This document shows, piece after piece, positions 17,920 to 27,463 of a stretch of 64,000 bases of DNA. The DNA lies in contig JBPCRW010000020.1 in NCBI GenBank assembly GCA_050996405.1, positions 1-64,000 of the forward strand, written 5' to 3'. How positions within the stretch are numbered: the stretch's first letter is position 1; each line of letters starts with the position of its first letter. The notes beneath the pieces were generated by a model that saw nothing but the letters and a program-made list of their open reading frames with translations, did not search any database and was not told the origin of the DNA. A program made the translations under genes and the position numbers. This DNA is from JBPCRW01 sp050996405 (GTDB taxonomy: Bacteria; Acidobacteriota; Blastocatellia; Pyrinomonadales; Pyrinomonadaceae).

Positions 17920-18858
17920 ATGGCTTTGATTAACGTCAACGATTTTGAAACTGTAAATTCGGCAAACGAAAATTTCGACGCGCAGCGAAGCCGCTTTTAC
18001 TGCGAACAATTAGAGCGTGGAAAAATTCTTTTTTTCGACCGCGCCCCGTTTGATTTGCCGGACGAACACCGCGAATTTCTGCTGTCCGCAAAACAGGAAA
18101 ACACGCGGCTTCACAAAAATATCTCGTATCGTCCCGAACAAAATCTGCTGCGCGGATTTCCGTCGAGCGACACGGAAAATTTTAATCGTTTGCGTGAAGT
18201 TATGCGTGATTACTCAAAGCAGGTGGTCGAATTTTTTGACAAATTTCTCGCGCCGTATTCAGAAAGTCGCCAGCTTGATTACGCGAGTTTTCGCCCGATT
18301 GAAGAAGCGGGACGGAAACTTTCGCTGCACAAACGCAACGAACTTTTGCACGTTGACGCATTTCCAAGCCGACCGACGCGCGGCGGCAGAATCCTGCGCG
18401 TTTTTACAAATATCAATCCAACCGAATCGCGTGTCTGGCAAATCGGCGAAGATTTTTCGTCGCTTGCCAAAAAATATGCTGTTGATGCGGGTTTGGAAAA
18501 GATTCAAAAACAATCCGCTTCGCCCGCCGGAAAAGTTTTTCGGCAAACTTCAAAACTGCTGAACAAAGCCGGTTTGCCCATTCCCGACCGTTCCGCGTAT
18601 GACAAATTTATGCTCCGCTTTCACGATTATTTGAAGGAAAATACAGAATATCAAAACGAATCGCACAAAACTCGTCTGGAATTTCCGCCGAATTCGACCT
18701 GGCTCGTTTTCACGGACGGCGTTCCGCACTCGGTTTTATCGGGACAATTCGCGCTCGAACAAACTTTTATTATTCCGTTTGAATCGCTCGTCGCGCCGCA
18801 GGATTCGCCCGCTGGGGTGCTTGAAAAAATGTGCCGAAAATCTTTGATTACGAATTGA
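17920..18858 (+). CDS. kdoO: Kdo hydroxylase family protein (KdoO-like)
   Basis: A 312-residue Fe(II)/2-oxoglutarate dioxygenase. In Burkholderia and Yersinia KdoO hydroxylates C3 of Kdo in lipid A to give Ko. The iron site is visible as H144-V-D146 (LLHVDAFPSRP) and a distal His near residue 270 (GVPHSVLSG); the family stretch GGRILRVFTNINP follows the HxD. There is no signal peptide, consistent with action on the cytosolic face of the membrane. It fits with lpxA, lpxI and the heptosyltransferase in this window. No strong ribosome site is seen. Confidence 0.85.
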   Translation: MALINVNDFETVNSANENFDAQRSRFYCEQLERGKILFFDRAPFDLPDEHREFLLSAKQENTRLHKNISYRPEQNLLRGFPSSDTENFNRLREVMRDYSKQVVEFFDKFLAPYSESRQLDYASFRPIEEAGRKLSLHKRNELLHVDAFPSRPTRGGRILRVFTNINPTESRVWQIGEDFSSLAKKYAVDAGLEKIQKQSASPAGKVFRQTSKLLNKAGLPIPDRSAYDKFMLRFHDYLKENTEYQNESHKTRLEFPPNSTWLVFTDGVPHSVLSGQFALEQTFIIPFESLVAPQDSPAGVLEKMCRKSLITN

Positions 18859-18893
18859 TTTTGATAAGTGATTTTTAATTCGGAAGTAAATTT

Positions 18894-19127
18894 TTATTTG
18901 CCGTCGTTTCCAATCGCTTCGACCGGACATGCCAGCAACGCTTCTTCGCATAGCTCGATTTCTGCGGGCGTTTCAGGTTGCCGATAAACATACGAATAAC
19001 CGTTTTCGTCTTCGCGCGTAAAGTTTTTCGGCGCGGTATCGCGGCAAACATCGCAGTCTATACATTGATTGTCAACGTAATATTTTCCGCATGCGTTTTC
19101 CGGTAATTTGTCTTCAATTTCCGCCAT
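18894..19127 (-). CDS. Ferredoxin, single [4Fe-4S] cluster
   Basis: A small electron carrier of 77 residues. Cluster ligands are CIDCDVC and the distal CPVEAI; an additional Cys is present near residue 13. The last residues are short and polar. I start at MAEIEDKL (19127) because the five residues before it are encoded by the left arm of a family B repeat. It is convergent with kdoO and about 80 nt downstream of nadA, whose Fe-S cluster or redox partner it might serve; that link is inference. Confidence 0.88.
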   Translation of the reverse strand: MAEIEDKLPENACGKYYVDNQCIDCDVCRDTAPKNFTREDENGYSYVYRQPETPAEIELCEEALLACPVEAIGNDGK

Positions 19128-19135
19128 AAATTTTT

Positions 19136-19207
19136 GCCACAAAAAGTCACAAAAGTCACGAAAATAAAATTCTAAAACTTTTGTGACTTTTGTGTTTTTT
19201 TGTGGCT
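19136..19207. repeat. Family B inverted repeat (cacaaaa units)
   Basis: The left arm (GCCACAAAAAGTCACAAAAG and flank) pairs with the right arm (CTTTTGTGACTTTTGTG, then TTTTTTTTGTGGC) around an A/T-rich loop. The hairpin is long and close to perfect. It fills the gap between nadA and the ferredoxin gene and its right end reaches the nadA stop codon. The T-rich arm may also act as a terminator for nadA. Confidence 0.85.
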
Positions 19208-20330
19208 AATTCTTTTTGCCTGAATTGCTTTCCGTGAGATTTATCATTCGCTCAAGCGCGATGAGCGCGTAATGTTTCGTTTCGTCGTCAACGACAATTT
19301 CGTTGACGACGTTTCCCGCCGTCAAATTTTCCATCGCCCACGCCAGATTTTGCGGCGCGATGCGATACATCGTCGCGCACATACAGAGGTCGGGCGCGAG
19401 CAGCCGAATTTCCTTATCGGGAAATTTTTTCGCCAGACGATTTACTAAATTAACTTCCGTGCCGATTGCCCATTTTGAACCCGCCGGAGATTTTTCAACC
19501 GTGTTGATGATAAACGAAGTTGAGCCGTTCAAGTCTGAAATATCAACGACTTCGCGCGGGCATTCGGGATGGACTAAAACTTTGACATCGGGAATTTGTT
19601 TGCGAATCTGGTCAACGTGCCAGGGTTTGAATCTGCCGTGAACCGAGCAATGCCCGCGCCACAAAATCAATTTCGCGTCTAAAAGTTCTTCTTCCGTGTT
19701 GCCGCCGAGTTCTTCAAACGGATTCCACAAAACCATTTTCTCCGCCGGAATACCGAATTTCGCGCCCGTATTTCTGCCTAAATGCTGGTCGGGAAAGAAA
19801 AACATTTTGTCATATTCTTTCAAATATGTATCGAACAGCGGAACGGCGTTTGACGAAGTGCAAACCACGCCGCCATTTTTTCCGCAAAACGCTTTTATCG
19901 CGGCGGTCGAATTCATATAAGTTATCGGCGCGACCTTTTGTTTCAAAACTCCGATTTCCCGAAGCTGCGTCCAGGCATCTTCGACCTGTTCGATATTCGC
20001 CATATCCGCCATCGAACAGCCCGCGCCCAAATCCGGCAAGATAACTTTTTGATGCGGTTGACCCAAAATATTCGCCGATTCAGCCATAAAATGAACGCCG
20101 CAGAAAACGATGTATTCCGCATCCGTCTGCGAAGCCATCACGGATAATTGATAAGAATCGCCCGTCAAATCGGCGTGAGCGATGACATCATCGCGCTGAT
20201 AATGATGACCTAAAATGACAACCCGTGAACCTAATTCCTTTCGCGCCTCTTCGATTCGCTCGGCGATTTCCGCATCGCTCATCACGAGATAATCTTCAAC
20301 CGGTCGAACGGCTTCTAAAATTGCTGACAT
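19206..20330 (-). CDS. nadA: Quinolinate synthase NadA
   Basis: NadA condenses iminoaspartate with dihydroxyacetone phosphate to quinolinate in NAD synthesis, using a [4Fe-4S] cluster. The 374-residue protein shows GHHYQRDDV, GDSYQLS, the Cys-containing AGCSMADM, VVCTSSNA and LCMCATMYRI segments, and HPECP. ATG 20330 (MSAILEAV) has an AGGAAG site 6 nt upstream; a farther ATG at 20381 would add 17 unlikely residues. No nadB or nadC is in the window. Confidence 0.95.
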   Translation of the reverse strand: MSAILEAVRPVEDYLVMSDAEIAERIEEARKELGSRVVILGHHYQRDDVIAHADLTGDSYQLSVMASQTDAEYIVFCGVHFMAESANILGQPHQKVILPDLGAGCSMADMANIEQVEDAWTQLREIGVLKQKVAPITYMNSTAAIKAFCGKNGGVVCTSSNAVPLFDTYLKEYDKMFFFPDQHLGRNTGAKFGIPAEKMVLWNPFEELGGNTEEELLDAKLILWRGHCSVHGRFKPWHVDQIRKQIPDVKVLVHPECPREVVDISDLNGSTSFIINTVEKSPAGSKWAIGTEVNLVNRLAKKFPDKEIRLLAPDLCMCATMYRIAPQNLAWAMENLTAGNVVNEIVVDDETKHYALIALERMINLTESNSGKKN

Positions 20331-20412
20331 TTTCTTTCTTCCTATAAGCGAAATGCGAGTTCGATTCAAACTCGCAAACAAAAATAATTCTATGTCAAAA
20401 AATTTAATCCAG

Positions 20413-20892
20413 CTATTTGTAGCTGACTTTTTCGGGAAAATCGGGAAACATTTTCGATTGTTTGAGTTCGCCGCTTTCGTCGTAGAAATTTAGATTCCCG
20501 TATTCATCGCAAGTCCAGACTTCCTTCGCGCCCTGCTCAAAATAAAGTCGGCGTTTTTCCTTCATCTCCTTTGCCGAATTGCTCGTCGAAACGACTTCGA
20601 CGCAGACTTCCGGCGCAATCTGCGCTTCGGTTTTTCCTTCAATTTGTTCAAAAATTTCAATCGAAGCCCACGCGACATCGGCGCATTTTGTTCCCTTGCG
20701 CGTCCAAACGGCGCATTCAACTAGCGTAATACCGTCCTCCCGCATTTTCTCCAGCATATTTGAAATGCGGCTTTGATAAAATGAACGTTTGATTTTTACA
20801 GGATTCATAACCACTTGTCCGTATTCATTAAGCTCAATTTTAAACGGCAAATCCCGCAAACTCGGATGCGCGACAACTTCAGCCCAATTCAT
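20413..20892 (-). CDS. Uma2-family (DUF820) endonuclease-fold protein
   Basis: A 159-residue protein of the Uma2 family, which has a PD-(D/E)XK nuclease fold and unknown function. The candidate active-site acids are in KCADVAWAS and EVCVEVVSTSNS, followed by KRRLYFEQGAKEVW, the usual family end. The start at ATG 20892 follows GGGGAT by about 9 nt; a TTG at 20907 is less likely. Uma2 proteins are numerous in some phyla and are often stand-alone. It is downstream of gyrB, separated from it by a family A repeat, with nothing linking the functions. Confidence 0.8.
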   Translation of the reverse strand: MNWAEVVAHPSLRDLPFKIELNEYGQVVMNPVKIKRSFYQSRISNMLEKMREDGITLVECAVWTRKGTKCADVAWASIEIFEQIEGKTEAQIAPEVCVEVVSTSNSAKEMKEKRRLYFEQGAKEVWTCDEYGNLNFYDESGELKQSKMFPDFPEKVSYK

Positions 20893-20914
20893 AATTTTAA
20901 TCCCCAACTAAAAC

Positions 20915-20970
20915 CGTAAATGGCAAACGGCAAAAACATTCAGTCATTTACCATTTACAATTAACCATCA

Positions 20971-20972
<2 letters not shown>
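20915..20972. repeat. Degenerate family A inverted repeat
   Basis: The left arm (GTAAATGGCAAACGGCAAA) and the right arm (CATTTACCATTTACAATTAACC) pair imperfectly. The right end touches the TAA stop codon of gyrB. It forms most of the spacer between gyrB and the Uma2-like gene. Confidence 0.65.
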
Positions 20973-23421
<2,449 letters not shown>

Positions 23422-23427
23422 CTAAAT

Positions 23428-23759
23428 TTAATTTTCAATTGTAATAATTTTGCCTGACTTTATACTTTCCAAAATCCTTAACGCTTCCGGCATCAGCGGC
23501 AAAAACGATTCGACGCGATTGGTTTTCGCCGATAAAACGAGAATCGCTAATGGTAAATCCATTTTGTTTTGCTGATGTTCGATGTTTTTATCAACCGAAA
23601 TTAGAACTTCAAATCCGGCTTTGTTTGCCGATTGAATCAGTTTTCCGTTCTTTAAGCCTTTGAAACCTGCTTCGTCAATTATAAAAATATAAAAACTTCG
23701 TGTCCGACAAACTCCTGTTTGATTTTTCTCGGCAGGCACTCGTCAAGCAGCAATTTCAT
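23428..23759 (-). pseudogene. DUF5615 PIN-like toxin, frameshifted
   Basis: A PIN-like protein of the DUF5615 group, usually paired with a DUF433 antitoxin. Starting at ATG 23759 the frame reads MKLLLDECLPRKIKQEFVGH, typical of the family, then meets a stop. The rest (DEAGFKGLKNGKLIQSA to the end at 23428) continues in another frame. The break coincides with a tandem 8-bp duplication (23680-23695); removing one copy restores a 107-residue reading frame. The start overlaps the antitoxin gene by 17 nt. It is probably inactive as read, or switchable by loss of the repeat. Confidence 0.85.
23680..23695. repeat. Tandem 8-bp duplication TATAAAAA
   Basis: Two adjacent copies of TATAAAAA (23680-23687 and 23688-23695) occur inside the toxin gene. 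One copy is surplus by exactly the amount that breaks the frame. Slipped-strand replication could create or remove it; an assembly error in an A/T-rich stretch would look similar. Confidence 0.9.
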
Positions 23760-23976
23760 AATCCTGTAAAAGCGTGACTTTGTAGAATTCTAAAACGCCG
23801 ATTGCTTGAGCGTGCGCGACGGTCGGAAAATCGTCGAGAAATTCTTCCAAATTATCGCCCGCTTCCAAATAGTCGAAAAGATTTTTTATTGGAACGCGAG
23901 TTCCGCGAAAAACGGGTGTTCCGCTCAGTTTTTCCGCGTCGCTTTCAATAAATTGATTGAACAAATTGTGGTTCAT
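23743..23976 (-). CDS. DUF433 antitoxin
   Basis: A 77-residue antitoxin-like protein. The middle stretch SGTPVFRGTRVPIKNLFDYLEAG is the DUF433 signature (a helix-turn-helix related to VapB-type antitoxins), and it ends with DYEIAA. It is intact and precedes the toxin with a 17-nt overlap, the usual arrangement for this module. The pair sits between recF and gyrB, where it is presumably a late insertion. Such antitoxins often bind their own promoter; no operator is obvious here. Confidence 0.88.
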   Translation of the reverse strand: MNHNLFNQFIESDAEKLSGTPVFRGTRVPIKNLFDYLEAGDNLEEFLDDFPTVAHAQAIGVLEFYKVTLLQDYEIAA

Positions 23977-24056
23977 TTTTTGCTCTCAAAATCAATTTAA
24001 ATTATAGCATTTTTTTGCGAAATAAACGAGCGCGGAAAGACGAGAAAATCATATTT

Positions 24057-25157
24057 TTAGAGCGTTTTTGCTAAACCATTTTCGACAGTAAAAATCTGCG
24101 CGTTCGCATTAAATTTTTCGATGAAACTTTCCTTTGAAGTCGTCACGAAAGTCTGTGTTTTGTCCTGTAGAAATTCGAGCAGTTGCCCGATGCGTTTGTA
24201 GTCTAATTCGGCATCAACATCGTCGAGCAGAAAAAGCGGATATTCGTTGTTTTGTGAATGATAAACCGATAAATTTGCGAGTTGTAAAATTAAAAGCGCG
24301 CTGCGCTGCTGCCCGCTCGAACCGTATCTTCGCAAATCGTGCCCGTCGAAAAGAATATCCAAATCGTCGCGGTGCGTGCCAATCAAACTGTGTCCGGCAA
24401 CCAATTCGGCTGGCACGCGAAGTTTTAAACGCTCTGCCAAAAGCGCGGCGTAATCGGATAAATCGCCCTTGCCTTCGAGCGATGAAACGTAGCGAATCGA
24501 AATTTCTTCTCTGTCGAAAAGTTTTTTCTCCAAAACCTCGTTCAATCGTTCGACGTAACGCAGCCTGGCTTTATGAATCCGCGTCGCCAGATGAATTAGC
24601 TGTTCGTTCCAGGGCTCGAGCAGTTCGGCAACTTTATCAATCAAAAAATTATCGTCTTGAGCCGATTGCAGAAGCGAATTTTTTTGACGAATGACGCGGT
24701 TATAATCCGCCAGAGTCTGCACGAACGGCGGATAAATTCCCGTGATTCCGGCATCGAGAAATTTGCGGCGCGCGTCGGGAAGTCCGCGCACGATTTCAAG
24801 CTGATCGGCGTTGAAAATAACGGCGTGAAGCTCGCCTAAATAACGGGTGACGGCTTCGCGTTTGCCGTTGACGGTCAGAATTTTAGTGTTGCCTTCGACG
24901 GCGACTTGCAGAACGCGGCGGATTTCCGCCGATTGCCGAACCATACCGCGCAAGATTGCCAGTTCGTCACTAAATTTTATCGCTTCCTGAAGTTTGGCGG
25001 TTTTGAATGATTTGGTTGTAGCGAGCGTGTAAATCGCTTCGAGCCAATTAGTTTTTCCCTGCCCGTTTTCGCCGAAAATAATGTTAAGATTGTTTCCGCA
25101 AAAGATTTTCCCTTGTAAATTGCGAAAATTTTGCGCTTCGAGCGATTCAAGCAGCAT
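24057..25157 (-). CDS. recF: DNA replication and repair protein RecF
   Basis: An SMC-like ATPase of 366 residues that helps load RecA at gaps. Walker A is GENGQGKTN (residues 29-37), the signature motif region is GSSGQQRSALLILQLA, and Walker B is PLFLLDDVDAELD. Its position upstream of gyrB on the same strand matches the classical dnaN-recF-gyrB order, although dnaA and dnaN are not in the window; the next gene upstream is on the other strand. Confidence 0.94.
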   Translation of the reverse strand: MLLESLEAQNFRNLQGKIFCGNNLNIIFGENGQGKTNWLEAIYTLATTKSFKTAKLQEAIKFSDELAILRGMVRQSAEIRRVLQVAVEGNTKILTVNGKREAVTRYLGELHAVIFNADQLEIVRGLPDARRKFLDAGITGIYPPFVQTLADYNRVIRQKNSLLQSAQDDNFLIDKVAELLEPWNEQLIHLATRIHKARLRYVERLNEVLEKKLFDREEISIRYVSSLEGKGDLSDYAALLAERLKLRVPAELVAGHSLIGTHRDDLDILFDGHDLRRYGSSGQQRSALLILQLANLSVYHSQNNEYPLFLLDDVDAELDYKRIGQLLEFLQDKTQTFVTTSKESFIEKFNANAQIFTVENGLAKTL

Positions 25158-25413
25158 ATTTTGATTTTAGCATAAAATTTCTGTCGCAGAATAACGGTAT
25201 GGATTTTGCCGCGACAATTTTGCGAGCGAGTTAACGGCATAATTTCGGACATTTTAGAACCGACGACTGCGTAAAATTTAAATAACAACCAATGGTGAAA
25301 AATTTTCTTCAAATAAATAGAATTTTCCGTTTATTGAAACTTTATATTATTTGGGTTTAACTTTGTTTGTTAAACTTAAACATAGTTTAATGGAGAGATT
25401 GGTAATCAAATTT

Positions 25414-25911
25414 ATGCGTTTTATCTTGAGTTCAGTTTTTTGTTTGCTGCTTGGTTTGTCGGTATTTGCCGCGTTCAGCGGAGTTCCGGCGGAAAATTTT
25501 ACGGTCACTTCGCTTGACGGTCAAACGATAACTCTGGACGAATTGCGCGGAAAAGTCGTGGTTCTGACTTTCTGGTCGACAAGGTGCGAAATTTGCGAAT
25601 CGGAAATTCCGAAATTCAATAAAATAGCCGCTAAATATGCCGGGCAGAACGTAGTTTTTCTCGGTCTTTCGATGGAAAACGAAGTCAAAATTGCCGAGCA
25701 TTTAAAGCGAAAGCCTTTTAATTACACGATTATTCCAAATGGTTTGGGCGTAATTATGAAATACGCCGAAAAGGACGCGGCGGGAAATTTCAATATCGCG
25801 TATCCTTCGACATTTATCATCAATCAAAACGGCGAAATCGATTTTAAAACCTACGGCTGGAATAAAAGCAAAACGATAGATTCGCGCATCGGTGATTTAC
25901 TTGGCAAGTAA
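25414..25911 (+). CDS. TlpA-like thioredoxin-fold protein 1
   Basis: An exported thiol-disulfide protein of about 165 residues. An N-terminal signal segment (MRFILSSVFCLLLGLSVFAA) is followed by a redoxin domain with the active site STRCEICESE (CxxC) and the conserved cis-Pro stretch IAYPSTFIIN. An upstream ATG at 25390 is possible; I prefer 25414 because it begins the signal peptide. A paralogue follows 41 nt downstream. The CEIC site is unusual in sequence but has both Cys. Confidence 0.8.
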   Translation: MRFILSSVFCLLLGLSVFAAFSGVPAENFTVTSLDGQTITLDELRGKVVVLTFWSTRCEICESEIPKFNKIAAKYAGQNVVFLGLSMENEVKIAEHLKRKPFNYTIIPNGLGVIMKYAEKDAAGNFNIAYPSTFIINQNGEIDFKTYGWNKSKTIDSRIGDLLGK

Positions 25912-25917
25912 ATAATT

Positions 25918-25946
25918 TTGACTTTAGACCGGCTTCGCATTATAAG
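25918..25946 (+). promoter_or_regulatory. Candidate promoter abutting the second TlpA-like gene
   Basis: TTGACT (25918-25923) and TATAAG (25941-25946) are spaced by 17 nt. The expected transcription start would fall close to the ATG at 25953, giving a nearly leaderless mRNA, while the same bases also read as an AAGGAAAG ribosome site for mRNA that begins farther upstream. Both readings are possible. Confidence 0.4.
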
Positions 25947-25952
25947 GAAAGT

Positions 25953-26465
25953 ATGAAATATCTGCTTTCCTTTTTTGCTGTTCTGGTTTTTAGTTTTCCG
26001 GTTTTCGCTCAATTCGTAAAAGACGATAGACTGCTCGCGCCGACATTTAAAGTTGAATTGCTCGATGGAAAAATTTTCAGTTCGCCGGATTTAAAAGGCA
26101 AAATCGTCGTCCTGAATCTGTGGTTTGTTAATTGCCCGCGCTGCGTCGAAGAAATCAAACTTTTGAACAAAATTGTTGACGATTACGGCAATAATAGAGA
26201 TGTCGTGTTTATCGGTCTGGCAATAAACACTAGAGCGGAACTTGAAAATTTTCTGGAAAAAAATCCCTTTAAATACAGCATCGTGCCGAACGCCGGAGAT
26301 TTTATGTTGTTCGCGTTCGGCGAGCGGCAAAAAGACGGCTCGTATTTTCTGCCGTTTCCGACGCACGTCGTGATTGACCGCGACGGCAGAATAATATCCA
26401 AAACGAGCGGCGTAAAAGGCGTTGAAGTTGTCAAAAGCGAATTGGCGCGGCAATTTAACAAATAA
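25953..26465 (+). CDS. TlpA-like thioredoxin-fold protein 2
   Basis: A 170-residue exported redoxin, paralogous to the gene before it. The signal peptide is MKYLLSFFAVLVFSFPVFAQ; the active site is NCPRCVEE (CxxC) and the cis-Pro stretch is PFPTHVVIDRDG. ATG 25953 has an AAGGAAAG site. These proteins usually reduce or shuffle disulfides, for instance of cytochrome c, or act on alkyl hydroperoxides; no target is coded nearby. Confidence 0.85.
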   Translation: MKYLLSFFAVLVFSFPVFAQFVKDDRLLAPTFKVELLDGKIFSSPDLKGKIVVLNLWFVNCPRCVEEIKLLNKIVDDYGNNRDVVFIGLAINTRAELENFLEKNPFKYSIVPNAGDFMLFAFGERQKDGSYFLPFPTHVVIDRDGRIISKTSGVKGVEVVKSELARQFNK

Positions 26466-26532
26466 GAATCGAAACAATAAAATTTGTTTCGGCGGCGAAA
26501 CTGCGTTATAGTTTTGTTTCGCTTTTCGCTGC

Positions 26533-26618
26533 GGAGGATTAGCATAATTGGTAATGCAGCAGTCTTGAAAACTGCCGCGAGAAATCGCTTGGGGGTTCGA
26601 GTCCCTCATCCTCCGCCA
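26533..26618 (+). tRNA. tRNA-Ser (anticodon UGA)
   Basis: A complete class II tRNA of 86 nt with encoded CCA. The acceptor stem GGAGGAT/ATCCTCC, D-arm GCAT/ATGC, anticodon stem GCAGT/ACTGC with loop CTTGAAA (anticodon TGA), a variable arm GCGA-GAAA-TCGC, and a T-arm with loop TTCGAGT are all present. Discriminator G73 fits serine. It stands alone between the TlpA-like gene and the TetR gene. Confidence 0.95.
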
Positions 26619-26706
26619 TTTCAATTTTAAGTTTTGCACCGACGATTTTGGATTTGTCCGAAATCGTTTTTGTTTTTCTCGCCGCCGATTTTTCGCTCAA
26701 ATTTTC

Positions 26707-26735
26707 TTGCCAAATTTTCATTTTCCGTTTAGTCT
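26707..26735 (+). promoter_or_regulatory. Candidate promoter of the fadR-fadD operon
   Basis: TTGCCA (26707-26712) and TAGTCT (26730-26735) are 17 nt apart. The -10 element is weak, but the pair sits just before the palindromic operator at 26741-26760, so a bound regulator would cover the transcription start. Confidence 0.3.
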
Positions 26736-26740
26736 AAACG

Positions 26741-26760
26741 CTGAATGAATCATCATTCAG
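26741..26760. promoter_or_regulatory. FadR-type operator palindrome
   Basis: CTGAATGA-ATCA-TCATTCAG is a perfect 8-bp inverted repeat with a 4-nt centre. It closely matches the published operator of the TetR-type fatty acid regulator FadR of Gram-positives (TGAATGA-4-TCATTCA). It lies 40 nt before the TetR gene start and upstream of fadD, so it predicts autoregulation and control of acyl-CoA synthetase by fatty acyl-CoA. Confidence 0.75.
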
Positions 26761-26799
26761 TATTCTGACAAAGCGATTTTTCATTCGCGTTTTATAAAA

Positions 26800-27441
26800 A
26801 TGAAATCATTAACTAAACCCGTCAAAACCAGCCCGCCGAATCAAAAACCAAACGGCGCGATAACGGATAAACGCGAAGCGATTTTGCGGGCGGCAACCCG
26901 CGTTTTTTCGCAAAACGGATATTTCAATTCAAAAGTTGCTGACATTGCCAGAGAAGCCGGAATCGCCGACGGCACGGTTTATCTTTATTTTAAAAGCAAA
27001 GAGGAAATTCTGCATTCGATTTTCGACCGCGCGATGACGGAATTTATCGCCGAAGGAAAAAAGGAAATCGCCGGAATCGAAAAAGCGGACGAGCGTCTGC
27101 GGCGAATCGCGCAGCTTCATCTGGAAAAACTCGGCACAGACCGCGATATGGCGATTGTTTTTCAGGTCGAACTGCGCGGCTCGATAAAATTTATGCAGGA
27201 ATTTTCCGCCGCCGGTCTTGCAGAATATCTCGACATCATTCAGCAGACGATTGTCGAAGGTCAGAAAACGGGCGTTTTCCGCAAAAATTTGAATCCGACC
27301 GTCTGCTCGAAAATTTTGTTCGGCGCGCTCGACGAAATGGTTACGAACTGGATTCTTTCGGTCAAGCCTTACCAACTTGCGCCGATGGCGGACACGGTTT
27401 TGGAAGTTTTTTTTAGCGGAATGCTGAACACGAGTGAGTAA
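26800..27441 (+). CDS. fadR: TetR-family regulator, FadR-like
   Basis: A 213-residue repressor. The TetR helix-turn-helix covers about residues 24-70 (KREAILRAATRVFSQNGYF, IADGTVYLYFKSKEE). The C-terminal domain resembles the B. subtilis FadR/YsiA group (FQVELRGSIKFMQEFS). These proteins release their operator on binding long-chain acyl-CoA. The call is supported by the palindrome upstream (26741-26760) and by the acyl-CoA synthetase gene 22 nt downstream. A basic, Pro-rich stretch of about 20 residues precedes the domain. Confidence 0.85.
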   Translation: MKSLTKPVKTSPPNQKPNGAITDKREAILRAATRVFSQNGYFNSKVADIAREAGIADGTVYLYFKSKEEILHSIFDRAMTEFIAEGKKEIAGIEKADERLRRIAQLHLEKLGTDRDMAIVFQVELRGSIKFMQEFSAAGLAEYLDIIQQTIVEGQKTGVFRKNLNPTVCSKILFGALDEMVTNWILSVKPYQLAPMADTVLEVFFSGMLNTSE

Positions 27442-27463
27442 AAAATTTGTTGCTTAATTATCT

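Noticed and set aside
20413..20892. Uma2-like protein as part of a defence system
   Set aside because: It stands alone beside gyrB with no toxin, restriction or phage gene nearby.
26531..26618. tRNA with a 9-bp acceptor stem like selenocysteine tRNA
   Set aside because: The apparent 9 bp include two bases that pair with the discriminator and the first C of CCA. The anticodon is TGA and the fold is an ordinary class II serine tRNA.
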